A DNA stretch of 64,000 bases from Chitinasiproducens palmae (GCF_900095735.1 NZ_FNLO01000003.1:248001-312000); one strand, 5' to 3'. Counted from the first letter of the stretch, positions 43,292 through 51,021 are shown. A program made the numbers and translations. Notes: a model not told the origin generated them from the sequence alone.

Positions 43292-44293
43292 CTACGGCGT
43301 CGCGGCACCAGTGGATCGACTGGCCGCGCGTTGCGCCGCCGCCGTTGCATGCCGCGCATTCGCCGCTGAAATCTCCGCGCCCAGCAGGAACACCGCTGCG
43401 GAGAAATACAGCCACATCAGGATCACCGCCAGTGATCCTGCCGCGCCGAAGGTCGTCGCGGTGCCGGCACTACTGAGATAAACGGCAAAAAGATGCTTGC
43501 CGATCGAGAACAGCAGCGCGGCTGCAACGCCCCCGGTAAACGCGGAACGCCAGCGCATCGGCGCGTCGGGCAGCAGCTTCAGCAAGGTGCTGAACGCAAG
43601 AAACAACATCGCGAAGCTGACCGTGCGCTGGATGACGTTCGCCACCAACAATGAGACCGCGTCTTCGCCCAGAAACCATCGCCCGAGTATGTTGACCGCG
43701 GCATCGAGCAGCAGCAGGACCACGATCAGGAAACCGATGCCGATCACCAGGCCGAACGAAATCAGGCGGACGCGGACCATCCCGAAAATGCCCGGCTTGT
43801 AGCCGGCATCCTCGAGCGGCCAGATTCGATTGAGCGCGCTGTTTAGCGACGCAAACGTCGCCGATGCGCCGATTACAATACCGGCGAGCGAGATCAAGGT
43901 GACACCGGTCGCCATCCGCGTACGCCAGGCATTGGCCAACATGGCTTGCAGACCCGCCGCCGCATCGGTACCGATCATGCCGCGCGCCTCGGCTATCAGC
44001 CGACCCTGCGCGGCTTCTGCGCCATAGAAGAAGCTTGCCACCGCCACGATGATGACGAGTGTCGGCGCCAGAGAGAACGCCGCATAGAAGGCGATGGCCG
44101 CGGCGCGCGACGGGCACTCGTTGTCGCTCCACCGTTGCACCGGCTCTGCGATCCGCCACGCCCACTGCATCGGCCCACGGCCCCGGTACACAAAGCGGCG
44201 CGGTGGCATCGGCGCCGCCGCAGGATGAGAACGGCCCGCTGAGCGTGCTTCGTCCGCCGCACCGGACAAAGGCTCGGGCAAAGGCGCTTCCAT
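43292..44293 (-). CDS. YihY/BrkB-family inner membrane protein
   Basis: A 333-residue polytopic protein (about six helices, starting about residue 68 with AIAFYAAFSLAPTLVIIVAVASFF). The YihY signature AFYAAFSLAPTL and LNRIWPLED, later AAGSLAVILMWLYFSAAVFLLGAEI, are present. Its long Pro/Ala-rich N-terminus (about 40 residues) is unusual. Family function is unclear, once called ribonuclease BN by error. It is transcribed away from the next gene on the left (rpoN2 convergent). Confidence 0.88.
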   Translation of the reverse strand: MEAPLPEPLSGAADEARSAGRSHPAAAPMPPRRFVYRGRGPMQWAWRIAEPVQRWSDNECPSRAAAIAFYAAFSLAPTLVIIVAVASFFYGAEAAQGRLIAEARGMIGTDAAAGLQAMLANAWRTRMATGVTLISLAGIVIGASATFASLNSALNRIWPLEDAGYKPGIFGMVRVRLISFGLVIGIGFLIVVLLLLDAAVNILGRWFLGEDAVSLLVANVIQRTVSFAMLFLAFSTLLKLLPDAPMRWRSAFTGGVAAALLFSIGKHLFAVYLSSAGTATTFGAAGSLAVILMWLYFSAAVFLLGAEISAANARHATAAAQRAASRSTGAATP

Positions 44294-44377
44294 CGTCTCA
44301 CTCCTTCCGCGGTGGCCTCGCCGGCCACGAGCTTAAAAGCCGCTGTCGACCGGACGGACGTCAGCGGTATGCGTCAA

Positions 44378-44737
44378 TCAGATATCTGGCCCGCGATCCG
44401 GACCGTCGAGATCGATGTCTGCCGTGTCGTCGACAATATCCTCGATCGATTCGATCGAATCCGGCAGGATATCGGCGTCCGGGCGGAAACCGCCGTCCCC
44501 TTCTGCAAGCGCGCGCTCCCCCGTGCCCGAGGTGTCGGTGTTCGCGTCGAATTCCAAGGGCCCTTCTTCAAGCGCGTGAGCGTCGAGTGAATCGTCGACG
44601 TCCATTTCACGTCGGCGTGCGCCGAGCGTGTCGCTGCCGGAATCGCTTGAGTCACTAGGCCCAAGGGACGCAGTGTCGTGTCCAATTCCCAGCGTTTGCT
44701 GGCCTTCTTCCGGCGGATTCAGCGTGCTGCCACTCAT
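44378..44737 (-). CDS. Acidic low-complexity hypothetical protein
   Basis: A 119-residue, very acidic product (Asp/Glu/Ser/Gly-rich, e.g. DSIESIEDIVDDTADIDLDGPD), with few hydrophobic residues; probably disordered. Family not recognised, though the opening MSGSTLNPPEEGQQTLGIGHDT looks like a conserved head. A near-perfect sigma-54-like promoter lies 29 nt upstream of its predicted start of transcription distance. Confidence 0.7.
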   Translation of the reverse strand: MSGSTLNPPEEGQQTLGIGHDTASLGPSDSSDSGSDTLGARRREMDVDDSLDAHALEEGPLEFDANTDTSGTGERALAEGDGGFRPDADILPDSIESIEDIVDDTADIDLDGPDRGPDI

Positions 44738-44776
44738 GATCGACTCCTTGTAATTACTGAGATTCGACCTCCGTAC

Positions 44777-44792
44777 CGCAACAAGCGTACCA
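44777..44792 (-). promoter_or_regulatory. Sigma-54-like promoter (site 6) for the acidic protein gene
   Basis: On the minus strand TGGTACGCTTGTTGCG: GGTACG and TTGC, spacing exact. Predicted start near 44766, 29 nt before the ATG. Confidence 0.65.
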
Positions 44793-44894
44793 CTGCCACA
44801 CAGACCGGCCTAGAGTCCGGCATTCCGTCCTATGGCTCAGCACGGTAAGCATGCGGGCCTGCGCGCGAACTGCCTCGCTCACCCGACGGCTTGC

Positions 44895-44928
44895 GTCCGC
44901 TGGCGTCCGCTGGCATCCGCTGGCATCC
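44895..44928 (+). repeat. 10-bp tandem repeat in the 44.7-45.1 kb intergenic region
   Basis: Units GTCCGCTGGC, GTCCGCTGGC, ATCCGCTGGC, ATCC. One unit equals about one helical turn, so equivalent faces are repeated; it lies about 125 bp upstream of the sigma-54-like promoter at 45050, a typical enhancer distance. The rest of the 375-bp spacer shows no gene. Confidence 0.75.
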
Positions 44929-45049
44929 TTTTCGCTCTATAGCGCTCGGACGGGCTGAAACCCGATTCGCGATGTCCGCTCCCGGGCAGGCATCGATCGC
45001 CGGGGGCAGTCTCCGGGGCGCCGCACTGCACGAGAAGCCCCTTGAGGTC

Positions 45050-45065
45050 CGGCATGTTACTTGCT
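45050..45065 (+). promoter_or_regulatory. Sigma-54-like promoter (site 7) before the Gly/Ser-rich protein
   Basis: CGGCATGTTACTTGCT: GGCATG, TTGCT, spacing exact. Predicted start near 45076, 37 nt before the ATG. Confidence 0.7.
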
Positions 45066-45112
45066 GCATAACAGAAGTCTTTCAAGATAAACACAATCCC
45101 TCAGGAGGTCTC

Positions 45113-45544
45113 ATGAAACTTGCTCGCACGCTCTCGATTGCTTGTCTGGGTCTGTCCGCTGTTGCCTTCGGTGCGCAAGCACAAAACTCGCGTCCTACCA
45201 CTGGCACGATGCAGGATTCGGCGACCACCCAGCCGGGCGGCCCGATGGAAAACAATCAAACGATGAACGGTGGCCCGGCCACGAACGGTTCGCTGTCGCA
45301 AGGTTCGGTGGCGGGTGGCGGTTCGAAGAGCACCCACAAGGCACGTCGTTCGCATCGTTCGTCGAACAAGACGAGCGGCGCTACCGACACGACCGGCTCG
45401 ACGGGTAATGGTGGCACGTCCGGCACGATGTCGGGCACGGGTTCCAATATGGGTGGCACGGGCCCGAACGGGGTCGGTGCGGGCGGCGCCGGCATGAGCG
45501 GTGCAGGCGGCGCTGGTACGAGCGGCGCAGGCGGCTCGAAGTAA
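45113..45544 (+). CDS. Secreted Gly/Ser/Thr-rich protein
   Basis: A 143-residue exported protein: signal peptide MKLARTLSIACLGLSAVAFGAQAQ, then a Gly/Ser/Thr/Asn-rich body with a short basic patch (KSTHKARRSHRSSNK, residues about 65-80) and C-terminal GGAG repeats. No folded domain is visible. A strong AGGAGG site precedes the start. Low-complexity proteins of this kind are often stress-induced envelope factors; the exact function is unknown. Confidence 0.75.
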   Translation: MKLARTLSIACLGLSAVAFGAQAQNSRPTTGTMQDSATTQPGGPMENNQTMNGGPATNGSLSQGSVAGGGSKSTHKARRSHRSSNKTSGATDTTGSTGNGGTSGTMSGTGSNMGGTGPNGVGAGGAGMSGAGGAGTSGAGGSK

Positions 45545-45590
45545 GGCATAGGCATGCATGGCGCGGAGAATCACTCCGCGCCAGTCTCGA

Positions 45591-45617
45591 CAGGGCGCTC
45601 CGCGCCCTGTTTTGTTT
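45591..45617 (+). terminator. Rho-independent terminator after the Gly/Ser-rich gene
   Basis: Stem CAGGGCGC/GCGCCCTG with 3-nt loop and TTTTGTTTTG tail. A second hairpin (GGCGCGGAG/CTCCGCGCC, about 45559-45582) precedes it. Confidence 0.8.
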
Positions 45618-45731
45618 TGTGACGTTGCAAGCGGTTGATGCTAGCGAGCAGCGGACGGGCGCCAGAGGCGCTGGACGACGCGCTCGGTGCAGTGAATAGC
45701 TCCCGTAAAGGAACCGATAACGCACCGCGCT

Positions 45732-45874
45732 AACGCGTTCCATCAACGCGTTCCATCAACGCGTTCCATCAACGCGCTCAGTCAACGCACTGTGACGACG
45801 CATTACCACTACGCGTTGCGACCACGCGTAGTGACAACGCGTAGTGACAACGCGTAGTGACAACGCATCGCGGC
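45732..45874. repeat. 13-bp tandem repeat array, about 11 units
   Basis: Units of exactly 13 bp, all with the core ACGC. Units 1-3 are AACGCGTTCCATC, units 4-7 are variants, unit 8 is CACGCGTAGTGAC, units 9-10 are AACGCGTAGTGAC, and unit 11 starts AACGCATCG. Most contain ACGCGT. The array is non-coding, in the spacer of the convergent Gly/Ser-rich gene and otsA. Confidence 0.9.
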
Positions 45875-45912
45875 AGTACCGGACCACGCGATCCTAGGCA
45901 GCCGATGGCGTT

Positions 45913-47301
45913 TCAGGCGGGCAACGCGACGTGGGCTGCGTCCGCGAGTGCATTCAGAAATGCGTCGCGCCACACGGACAGGTCGGATTCCCTGAGTTTG
46001 GCCATCATCGACGCATGTCGTTGGATTCGTTCGTCCAAAGGCATTGTCAGCGCCCTTTCGATCGCCTCCGCGGTCTGCATCACATTGAACGGATTCACCA
46101 CCAACGCGCCCGGCATTTCCTCTGCCGCGCCCGCGAACTGAGACAGGACCAGCACGCCAGGATCGGTCGGATCCTGTGCCGCGACATACTCCTTCGCGAC
46201 CAGATTCATGCCGTCGCGCAACGGCGTGACGCATCCGACACGCGCCGTACGAAGCAGTGCCATCAGCAGATTGCGCTCGTACTTCCGATTCAGATATTGG
46301 ATCGGTGTCCAGTCCAACTGCGCATAACGGCCGTTGATGCGACCGGATTCGGCTTCCAGCGTCCGCCGGATCAGCTGATACGACTGAACGTCACTGCGGG
46401 TTGGCGGCGCGATCTGCAACAGCGAGACCCGACCATGCAAGCCGGGCGACGCTGCGAGCAAGGCTTCGAACGCATGGAAGCGTTCAACCAGCCCCTTCGA
46501 ATAATCGAGACGGTCGACACTGATGACCAGCGCACGACCGTGCAGCGAGTCCCGTAGCGCGCGGACGACCTTCCGTTCCGCACACGCCTTCGCCGCCTTC
46601 GCGATTGCGTCGGGATAGACGCCGATCGGGAAAGCCCCGACCGCGCAGGTCCTGCCGTCGAGCGTGGCACTGCGCCCGTCGCTCTGACCGCCTGCGGCGC
46701 GCACGACATAGTCGAGGAAGGCCTGCATGTCGACGCGCGTCTGAAATCCGACCAGGTCGTACTGCATCAACGCCTGGATCAGTTCGGCATGCGGCGGCAC
46801 GGTAAAGAGGATCTGCGGCACGGGAAACGGAATGTGCAGGAAAAAGCCAATCGGATTCTCGATGCCAAGTTCCCTGCAGGCCGCCGCGAACGGAATCAGG
46901 TGATAGTCATGCACCCAGATCACGTCGTCCGGCCGCAGCAAGGGCTTCAGTTGCGCGGCCAGCCACCGATTGACGCGCTGATAGCCCGCGTACTCCTGGC
47001 GATCGTAGCGCGCCAAATCGTTTCGGTAATGGAAGACGGGCCATAGCGTGGCGTTGGAAAAGCCACGGTAATACTGGTCGTAATCGCGCTTCGCCAGACT
47101 GACGGTGGCATATGTGACGTTGCCACGCGTCTCGATCGTCGGCTCATCGGAAGCCTCGGCCAGACACTCGCCGCTCCATCCGAACCACACACCGCCGGTT
47201 TCCTTGAGCGCGTCGAGCACGCCGATGGCCAGCCCACCAGCTGCGGGGCCTGCCTCCGAGACGGCGGCGACACGGTTGGAGACCACGACAAGACGACTCA
47301 T
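45913..47301 (-). CDS. otsA: Alpha,alpha-trehalose-phosphate synthase (UDP-forming)
   Basis: A 462-residue GT20 glycosyltransferase joining UDP-glucose and glucose-6-phosphate to trehalose-6-phosphate, a compatible solute precursor. The start MSRLVVVSNRVA, GWSGE, VWVHDYHLIPFA, FPIGVYPD, and VDRLDYSKGL-ERFHAFEALL with the C-terminal NPFNV...AIERAL are family marks. No otsB is beside it, so the phosphatase must be elsewhere. It lies downstream of the Pro-rich gene on the same strand (69-bp gap), and so perhaps under the sigma-54-like promoter at 47623. Confidence 0.95.
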   Translation of the reverse strand: MSRLVVVSNRVAAVSEAGPAAGGLAIGVLDALKETGGVWFGWSGECLAEASDEPTIETRGNVTYATVSLAKRDYDQYYRGFSNATLWPVFHYRNDLARYDRQEYAGYQRVNRWLAAQLKPLLRPDDVIWVHDYHLIPFAAACRELGIENPIGFFLHIPFPVPQILFTVPPHAELIQALMQYDLVGFQTRVDMQAFLDYVVRAAGGQSDGRSATLDGRTCAVGAFPIGVYPDAIAKAAKACAERKVVRALRDSLHGRALVISVDRLDYSKGLVERFHAFEALLAASPGLHGRVSLLQIAPPTRSDVQSYQLIRRTLEAESGRINGRYAQLDWTPIQYLNRKYERNLLMALLRTARVGCVTPLRDGMNLVAKEYVAAQDPTDPGVLVLSQFAGAAEEMPGALVVNPFNVMQTAEAIERALTMPLDERIQRHASMMAKLRESDLSVWRDAFLNALADAAHVALPA

Positions 47302-47370
47302 ACGACGACCTATTTCATTAGCGAAAACAGCGTTACATCGGCATGCGCGCCGGGCGGCGCGCCACCATCG

Positions 47371-47526
47371 TCAAGCCCTCGGCACGCTGCCGGGTTGCGC
47401 GGGCGGATCGCCCACCGGTGCGACGTCCGGCTGCGGCGGATCGAGCGGCGGCGGCTCGACCGGCGACGGCGTGGGCGGCACTTCCGGCGGAATCGGCGGT
47501 TCGGGGGTTTGCAGATGAAGGCTCAT
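47371..47526 (-). CDS. Small proline-rich peptide
   Basis: A 51-residue product: MSLHLQTPEPPIPPEVPPTPSPVEPPPLDPPQPDVAPVGDPP..., about 40 percent Pro. An AGGAGA ribosome site precedes the start, too good for chance. The amino acid pattern (PEPP, PPxDPP) suggests a disordered peptide; function unknown. The sigma-54-like site is 86 nt upstream. Confidence 0.68.
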   Translation of the reverse strand: MSLHLQTPEPPIPPEVPPTPSPVEPPPLDPPQPDVAPVGDPPAQPGSVPRA

Positions 47527-47622
47527 GGTGCTCTCCTTTCGATTCAGGATGGATTGCGAAAACACAGTGCGAACGTGCGACCCGGTCCTTTGCAGCGCGC
47601 ACAAACCACTTACCGCGGATCG

Positions 47623-47638
47623 CGCAAGGTTCGTGCCG
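47623..47638 (-). promoter_or_regulatory. Sigma-54-like promoter (site 8) for the Pro-rich gene and possibly otsA
   Basis: On the minus strand CGGCACGAACCTTGCG: perfect GGCACG and TTGC, spacing exact. Predicted start near 47612. Confidence 0.65.
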
Positions 47639-47698
47639 ATGAAACGTGGCGACGCGGCGCAACGTGCGTCCCGCTGCCGCGCTTGTTGGCGCCTGCAA

Positions 47699-47714
47699 TG
47701 GCATACCGTTTGCA
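47699..47714 (+). promoter_or_regulatory. Sigma-54-like promoter (site 9) for the charged small protein
   Basis: TGGCATACCGTTTGCA: TGGCA and TTTGCA, spacing exact; one deviation at position 7. Divergent from site 8; predicted start near 47725, about 62 nt before the ATG. Confidence 0.7.
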
Positions 47715-47786
47715 TCATGCCCGGCGCGGCAACCACAAAACGGCCGCAATACATTCCAACTCTTTCTGAGACACGAGGATAGCGTC

Positions 47787-47942
47787 ATGGTGCATGCGAC
47801 CCGCCCTTCGCGCGGCATGTCTAAACGTCATCGCCGCGAGCACGAGTACGAGCGCGATCGGTTCGAGCAACGCCAGCAACGGATGCAGCGACAGAAACGT
47901 CGCGAGCGCCACGAACTGCGGGAACTTGATCTCGGCATCTGA
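47787..47942 (+). CDS. Small, highly charged hypothetical protein
   Basis: A 51-residue Arg/Glu/Gln-rich product (SKRHRREHEYERDRFEQRQQRMQRQKRRERHELREL), probably one long helix or coiled coil. GAGGA precedes ATG 47787. No family recognised. Its promoter-like site and placement suggest co-regulation with the neighbours. Confidence 0.62.
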   Translation: MVHATRPSRGMSKRHRREHEYERDRFEQRQQRMQRQKRRERHELRELDLGI

Positions 47943-47992
47943 AGTGCCCCGCGTCTCTCGTCGCCAGGCAAGGCCAGCCCGGCCGGCCGGCG

Positions 47993-48019
47993 AAAAAAAG
48001 GCGCCCCGACCGGGGCGCC
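47993..48019 (-). terminator. Rho-independent terminator of the activator gene at 48.1 kb
   Basis: Stem GGCGCCCCG/CGGGGCGCC with a 2-nt loop, seven T on the minus strand (47993-47999). About 78 bp after the stop. Confidence 0.8.
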
Positions 48020-48096
48020 CTTTCCACTGTTTCGTTACCGCGACAACGCAAACGTTTCCCCGACAGGCCGCGCGACGGCACCGGGGAACGGCTCGA

Positions 48097-49491
48097 TCAT
48101 TCGTCCTCGGCAGCTACCTCGTCGGCTTCGTTGCCCGCACGGCTCTTGCCGTCCTCGCCGTATTCGACGAGGCGGTTGTACAGCGTCTTCAGGCTGATCC
48201 CGAGAATCTCGGCAGCGCGCGTCTTCACCCCGCCGCATTGCTCCAGCGTGGCCAGGATCAGCTGCCGATCGGCCTCGGCCAGAGACGTGCCGAACGGGAT
48301 CGTCACGGAGGCAGCGGCCTGCGGCTTGGACAGCGAAATCTGCAACGGCACGGCGGTCGTATCGACAGAGTCTGACGAGGCCATGATGTAGGCGCGCTGC
48401 ACATAATTCTTCAGCTCGCGCACGTTGCCCGGCCAGTTATAGGACATCATCGTCTCAATACTGGACGGCGGGAAGGTCTTGTTGGTGCTGTAGCGCTCGT
48501 TCAGGCCGTTCAGGAAGCTCTCCGCGAGCAACTGCACGTCCCGTCCGCGCTCGTGCAGCGGCGGCAACTGGATCGGGAACACATTCAGGCGGTGGTACAG
48601 ATCGAGGCGCAGCTTGCCCTCTTCCACCGCTTGCTCGGGATCGCGATTGGTCGCCGCGACGAGGCGCACGTCCGTCTCGATTTCCTTGGTGGTACCGACG
48701 CGCATGAAAACGCCGGTTTCCAGCACGCGCAGCAGCTTGACCTGCAGCTCGATCGGCATTTCGGTCACTTCGTCGAGGAACAGCGTGCCGCCGTTGGCCC
48801 GTTCGAAATAGCCCTTGTGCTGGCGATCCGCACCGGTGAAGCTGCCCCGCTCGTGCCCGAACATCTCCGACTCGATCAGGTTCGGCGAAATCGCTCCGCA
48901 GTTGACCGCCACGAACGGGTGCTTGCGCCGCAGGCTCAGTTCGTGAACCGTCTGCGCGGCAACTTCCTTGCCGGTGCCGCTTTCGCCGATCAGCAGGACC
49001 GATGCGGCCGTCGGTGCAACCTTGTTGATCTGGTCGTACACGCGCTGCATGGCCGGCGAGCTGCCCAGCATCAGGCCGAAGCGGCCGAACCGGCGCAGTT
49101 CGCCCCGCAGGCTGCCGATCTCCGCCTTCAGATCGCCGGTGCGCGGCAACCGGCTGAGAATGGCCTTGACGCGCTGGAAATTGATCGGCTTGACCAGGTA
49201 ATCGGTCGCGCCAAGCTTGAGCGCGTTGACCGCCGATTCCACGGTCGCGTGCCCGGTGATGACGATGACCTCGACACCGGATGCCGGCTCCAGGTCGTCG
49301 AACAGTTCGACGCCGTCGCCGTCCGGCAGCTTCAGGTCCGTGAAGATCACATCCGGCAGTTGACGCACCATCTGGATGCGCGCCTCGCGCAGGTCGCCCG
49401 CCGCCGCGGTCGTCAACCCATCGCTACGGATCAATTCGACCAAGGCGTCGCGGGTATTGGCGTCGTCGTCGACGATAAGAACATGTGGCAT
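48097..49491 (-). CDS. Sigma-54-dependent response regulator (NtrC family)
   Basis: A 464-residue protein. The receiver domain (1-115) has the acidic pair in LIVDDDA, phospho-acceptor D52 in IFTDLKLPDGDG and the Lys in YLVKPIN. The AAA+ domain has Walker A GESGTGKE (169-176), sigma-54 contact loop GSFTGA (216-221, Ala to Ser in GAFTGA), Walker B GGTLFLDE, and a Fis-type HTH at the C-terminus (KTRAAEILGISLKTLYNRL). The start is ATG 49491. No histidine kinase is beside it, so the input is encoded elsewhere. It is adjacent to the rpoN2 island, so a local activator role is plausible. Confidence 0.92.
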   Translation of the reverse strand: MPHVLIVDDDANTRDALVELIRSDGLTTAAAGDLREARIQMVRQLPDVIFTDLKLPDGDGVELFDDLEPASGVEVIVITGHATVESAVNALKLGATDYLVKPINFQRVKAILSRLPRTGDLKAEIGSLRGELRRFGRFGLMLGSSPAMQRVYDQINKVAPTAASVLLIGESGTGKEVAAQTVHELSLRRKHPFVAVNCGAISPNLIESEMFGHERGSFTGADRQHKGYFERANGGTLFLDEVTEMPIELQVKLLRVLETGVFMRVGTTKEIETDVRLVAATNRDPEQAVEEGKLRLDLYHRLNVFPIQLPPLHERGRDVQLLAESFLNGLNERYSTNKTFPPSSIETMMSYNWPGNVRELKNYVQRAYIMASSDSVDTTAVPLQISLSKPQAAASVTIPFGTSLAEADRQLILATLEQCGGVKTRAAEILGISLKTLYNRLVEYGEDGKSRAGNEADEVAAEDE

Positions 49492-49937
49492 TGAGTGATC
49501 GCAAGTAATTGGCGCCGAAGGCCAGGGCGGAGCACCCGAACGACCGGCAGAAATGCTAGGAGGTGCGCAGCGCACGACACGCCCGGCGCTGCGTCCTTTC
49601 GACGTAACGCCACACGCGGTACACCAAGCACCTCGAGTGCGGTGCAAGCCACCTGGGCCGCACCGTCACGGTATGGCTCGCCAGCGCGCTCCATGCACCG
49701 GCGAACCGAATCCTTTGCCACCAGCCTCGCCAGCGCGAGGGACGGCGCGCAGCGGCATGCCATCTGGCGCCAGCCGATCAACGATCGCGACAAGCGCCGC
49801 ATGCCAGCGATGCCGTCGCATCGCCCGCTACGGGACTGATATAGATTACAGCTTTTCTCAATATAACAGGAGGCGCCCGGCAAGGGGCGCGGCGATGGCC
49901 GCATCCCCTGCCGGGCGCCTCCTGTAGATGCCGCGCG
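49492..49937. other. Intergenic region upstream of the response regulator gene
   Basis: A 446-bp spacer with no gene recognised. AT-rich sequence (about 49836-49868) precedes a long inverted repeat (49868-49923). It may hold the promoter of the regulator, but no clear -10/-35 pair with proper spacing was found. Confidence 0.45.
49868..49923 (-). repeat. 15-bp perfect inverted repeat with inner hairpin
   Basis: AGGAGGCGCCCGGCA (49868-49882) and its complement TGCCGGGCGCCTCCT (49909-49923), with the smaller hairpin GCGGC-GATG-GCCGC inside the 26-nt loop. It lies 14 bp after the stop of the 78-residue gene (minus strand), so it probably terminates the yqjDEK-like operon, though no T-tract follows. 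Confidence 0.7.
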
Positions 49938-50174
49938 TCAGCTCTTCGGGAACTGCCAGACTTCCGGATCGTCCTGCACCGGGGCAGGCGTCGCGCCGCC
50001 GGCGCTGGCGAGCTTGGGCTGCACGTCTTCCGCCTGCGGCACGGCGCCGCCCTCATCTTCCCAACGCTGTACTTCTCGCGGCTCGCTGCGGGGCGTACGG
50101 CCGCGTCCCCAGAGATACCCGGCAAGCGCGCCGAGAATGGCCAGGCTGGTCACCACGCTCGCTTTCTTTCCCAT
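49938..50174 (-). CDS. Small single-pass membrane protein
   Basis: A 78-residue product with one N-terminal membrane helix (ASVVTSLAILGALAGYLWG, residues about 5-23) and an acidic, disordered tail ending in EVWQFPKS. AGGAGA lies 7 nt before ATG 50174. It is last in the yqjD-yqjE-yqjK-like operon (about 51 bp after yqjK-like). Function unknown. Confidence 0.7.
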   Translation of the reverse strand: MGKKASVVTSLAILGALAGYLWGRGRTPRSEPREVQRWEDEGGAVPQAEDVQPKLASAGGATPAPVQDDPEVWQFPKS

Positions 50175-50225
50175 CTTTTTTCTCCTTTGTCTGAATATCG
50201 TGTTGCTCTGCAGCCGGCTGCCTGA

Positions 50226-50549
50226 TCAGCTCCGCAGGCGCCTGATCAAACGCCACAGCGCGAACGCGCGTCCCGCCAGCGAGATGGTCGTACGCAGCGA
50301 CGGCCTGAATTTGAGCGCCAACAGCGCGGCAACCGGCGCCAGCGGATACAGCAGGCGGGTCGGCGCCGCGCCGCCGGAACGGAGTTGATCGATGCGGCGC
50401 AGCGGCGAGACCAGCGTCAGCGCCGCATGCCGCATTTCGATCCGCTCCAGCTCGATCTGGTCCAGCAAGCGCTCGCGGCGTACCGCGATCGATTCCTTCT
50501 TTTTGTGCTTGTCGTCCTTCGGATGATAGCCAGCGGCGTGCGCACTCAT
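50226..50549 (-). CDS. YqjK-like protein
   Basis: A 107-residue protein with a charged N-terminal helix (IAVRRERLLDQIELERIEMRHAALTL) and a hydrophobic stretch (about 70-95, LLYPLAPVAALLALKF). This layout and the position after YqjE-like genes match YqjK. The ATG overlaps the yqjE stop (ATGA). YqjD/E/K are membrane-associated, stationary-phase proteins in E. coli. Confidence 0.75.
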   Translation of the reverse strand: MSAHAAGYHPKDDKHKKKESIAVRRERLLDQIELERIEMRHAALTLVSPLRRIDQLRSGGAAPTRLLYPLAPVAALLALKFRPSLRTTISLAGRAFALWRLIRRLRS

Positions 50550-50923
50550 TCGATCGTCTCCAGCGCGCGCTGGTCCTTCTCCAGCTCGCCGAGGCTGTGC
50601 GAGAAGATCGAGATCGGCTGCTTGACGCGATAGATGAAGAAGGCGACCGCCGCGACTGCGACGATCACCGCACCGATGGCGAGCCAGAGCACCGCGGCCA
50701 GCCGTTGCGGCGTATCCCAGTAATGAACGACTACCAGAAGCGCGCCGAAGACGGCCGCCAGGAATACAAAGAAACAGGCCGTCAGTGCCGCGACCAGCAA
50801 GGCAATGACCCGCTCCCGCTCCTCTGCCAGTTCCAGTCCCAACAGCTTCAGCCGCGCGCCTGCCTGCGACACCGCGCCCACCGAAAGTTGCCTGACTGCG
50901 TCCACCAAGCTCTGCTGCGCCAT
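50546..50923 (-). CDS. YqjE-like phage-holin-family membrane protein
   Basis: A 125-residue protein with an amphipathic N-terminal helix and two membrane segments (about 40-62, LVAALTACFFVFLAAVFGALLVVV, and 76-96). The pattern fits the YqjE / holin-X superfamily. Between yqjD-like and yqjK-like genes. Confidence 0.8.
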   Translation of the reverse strand: MAQQSLVDAVRQLSVGAVSQAGARLKLLGLELAEERERVIALLVAALTACFFVFLAAVFGALLVVVHYWDTPQRLAAVLWLAIGAVIVAVAAVAFFIYRVKQPISIFSHSLGELEKDQRALETIE

Positions 50924-51021
50924 CGTGATCTCCCCGTCCGTTCTTTGTGTCTATGGTCGCCGACGCCCGCGCGTCGACCTGAGGCGCAGGCGCAAACGCC
51001 CGGCGCCGTCGGTGTCCGCCG

